Shown piece after piece: positions 62,801-64,000 of a stretch of 64,000 nt of DNA (within the stretch, counting starts at the first letter, position 1; every line of letters starts with the position of its first letter). The DNA is taken from contig CM049308.1 of the NCBI GenBank assembly GCA_026874595.1, positions 36,946,027 to 37,010,026 of the forward strand, read 5' to 3'. This DNA is from Sipunculus nudus (lineage: Eukaryota > Annelida > Sipuncula > Golfingiida > Sipunculidae). Under the pieces are notes generated by a model, which ran no database searches, had not been told where the DNA came from, and worked only from the letters and a program-made list of their open reading frames with translations. The position numbers were made by a program, and so were the translations under genes.

Positions 62801-63130
62801 AAGAGGATCAATATTAAATTTAAAAAATAAACCTCCATTCATACTCCTAAACTTTGCACAGGTTCGCATTAGGCCTGTAGGCCTTGTTTATTAAAAACCT
62901 ATTGTTATACACTTCAAGACTGCCCACTATGAAAACCACCGGTGTTGTTCCTTTCAAATTCAGCATATATGGGTCTTCTGTATATTTCCTGTGCACTGCG
63001 TAAGTTTAAGGTAGCAGGACTGGTCAAAATCCTGAAAATTGGTGTTTTTTCAATAAAAGGTATACGTAATATTGAATACTGGGCAGATCTAATGCAGCTG
63101 AGCACATTTTGGGTCGCTGGTTGCATTTTG
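59802..63130 (+). mobile_element. F-Ib element interrupted by a 2.86-kb F-II
   Basis: The 5' end is TTTTTAGCTTTGCTGATTA with ATCATCTGAGCTA, then 'ccgttaaccaggcacgttta' and 'aaacctccattt' up to 60030. The F-II occupies 60031-62887. F-Ib resumes with 'attaaaaacctattgttata' and 'cttcaagactgcccactatg'. A 3' end motif, GCAGCTGAGCACATTTTGGG, lies at 63094. An uninterrupted F-Ib elsewhere reads 'cattaaaaacctattgttac', which confirms the joint. Confidence 0.68.
60031..62887 (+). mobile_element. F-II element with F-VI units inside (chimera)
   Basis: The 5' motif is AGCTAACCTGTA (60033-60044). The body to ~61740 is nearly the same as 19978-21660. At ~61741 it switches to F-VI tandem units (exact palindromes 62127-62138 and 62405-62416) that end with the F-VI 3' terminus at ~62711. 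The common F-II 3' segment (62712-62887) then closes with CACAGGTTCGC at 62857-62867 and AGGCCTGTAGGCCT at 62871-62884. An exact palindrome also lies in the F-II part at 60476-60487. Confidence 0.7.
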
Positions 63131-63682
63131 TGAAAAAAAAGGGTGATTTCTATTCAGTAAACACCAAGATGTGTTGACAGGGTGTTTGTAAACTAACTCC
63201 AGCCCTGCCACAGGCCTGTCAATCACTCTGCCCCAAGCCCTCACCTGGGTCCTTCAGCCAATTGCCAGGTGCAAAGGTTTAATTAATGCATGGGCCAAGT
63301 ACCTCCATGCAGGAGGTGGCAAGTACTTACAGTCCACTTTTGTTTGCCCAATCTAATTAGCTGAGCATACATCTGATAAGCGTTGGAGAGCAACCCTAAC
63401 TCTAGCTAATTAGTGTGCAAACAAACCTGTTCTTTTGAATGATCTGTAAGTGTCATTGGCCTTTCTGTCTTTTGTCAGGTATGTTACGCCGAAACACAAA
63501 TTTTCACTTGACATCATGTTATTTCTGATATATCCGGAGCCTATTGACAGATACGTAAAATTAATTTATAATAAGCTGCTTCATATCCCAACTATAACTT
63601 CTATGATATTCATAATGTCAACACCACAACAAATAAATATTACGCCAATACCTAACGAAACTACGAGGGGCCGACGACGTAA
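63131..63682. other. Unassigned sequence
   Basis: A pyrimidine tract and CAG at ~63460-63479 resemble a splice acceptor, and an open frame follows to 63701. There is no recognised domain, so an exon is possible but not supported. Confidence 0.3.
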
Positions 63683-63913
63683 ATCCCGAATACCACTTTA
63701 AAACTGCAGCAGTTAAATGATATCAAGAAGTCTCAGCGGGCCGAACCTACTTCCGTGATCAAACTGATGGCCTGCGACGATGAATCGTCAGATGACTGTA
63801 TCTCTACGTTTTCGCATGAAAGAAAACCGGAGGCCGACACCTATCGACTTTGGCAGTGTTATCAACTAAACGCCCTATTGTCAGCCGCTGTTGTACTTTC
63901 CTCCAATAAACAA
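63683..63913 (+). CDS. Possible coding fragment, unknown function
   Basis: A 76-codon open stretch without a start codon context ends at TAA (63914-63916). It is less AT-rich than its surroundings and reads as protein-like, polar text, for example KLQQLNDIKKSQRAEPTS and MACDDESSDDCISTF. An AATAAA lies at 63905. The frame just upstream (Arg-rich, ...RGRRRKSRIP) ends where this one begins, one base out of phase, which suggests a frameshifted older ORF or an exon of an unrecognised gene. It may be chance. Confidence 0.3.
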
Positions 63914-64000
63914 TAAGTCCAGATTTCACATGTGACTTGTATGTGTAAGCGAGATTTAAATATAAACTTTATTTATTTTTCATGGATTGTACAACTATTT

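Overview
This window looks like intronic or intergenic DNA from an animal nuclear genome, most likely a mollusc and probably a bivalve. That placing is inferred from the repeat types, not proven. The sequence is AT-rich, has no bacterial-style gene packing, and holds only one convincing protein-coding segment. That segment is a 184-bp exon (18094-18277, +) with good splice sites, matching the B3GALNT2 branch of the GT31 beta-1,3-glycosyltransferases. No other exon of that gene was recognised here. A second coding-like stretch (43741-44640, -) reads as one frame broken by eight stops and is probably a pseudogene. Nearly every other open frame is a translation of repeat DNA.

The rest is dominated by repeats that sort into six families (called F-I to F-VI here) with different sequences but one plan. 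Each has a 5' end carrying an 11-12 base motif, in most families inside a short hairpin. Most then have a CCGT-like microsatellite stretch and a body of tandem units. The 3' end has the inverted copy of the 5' motif, a second unrelated hairpin, and a terminus of the form CTAG/CTTG followed by T's. They sit in T-runs. This plan fits non-autonomous rolling-circle elements (Helentron-associated elements such as HINEs and the bivalve 'pearl' type). No Rep/helicase frame was seen. A 12-base palindrome, GGTGGCGCCACC, occurs exactly at least 13 times and is shared by the tandem units of otherwise different families.

Layout. 1-7.2 kb: end of an F-III, then F-I arrays with a nested F-II and a tRNA-derived SINE. 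8.0-12.7 kb: an F-II split by F-I and F-Ib. 13.5-18.1 kb: F-Ib, an 82-bp tandem duplication and unrecognised DNA. 18.1 kb: the exon. 18.6-22.4 kb: a complete F-VI and a complete F-II. 24.6-26.6 kb: two terminal-inverted-repeat DNA transposon derivatives. 28.6-38.3 kb: a large composite (F-II start, F-I, F-Ib, F-VI, F-V, F-II end). 38.4-42.4 kb: F-III, unrecognised DNA, and F-IV with a nested F-III. 43.2-45.2 kb: a SINE-like repeat and the pseudogene. 46-50 kb: F-Ib and a duplicate of 33.6-35.2 kb. 51.3-55.5 kb: degenerate repeats, a perfect hairpin and a small MITE. 56.6-58.7 kb: a minisatellite split by a complete F-I. 59.8-63.1 kb: F-Ib split by F-II. 63.4-64 kb: a distinct stretch with an unassigned open frame.
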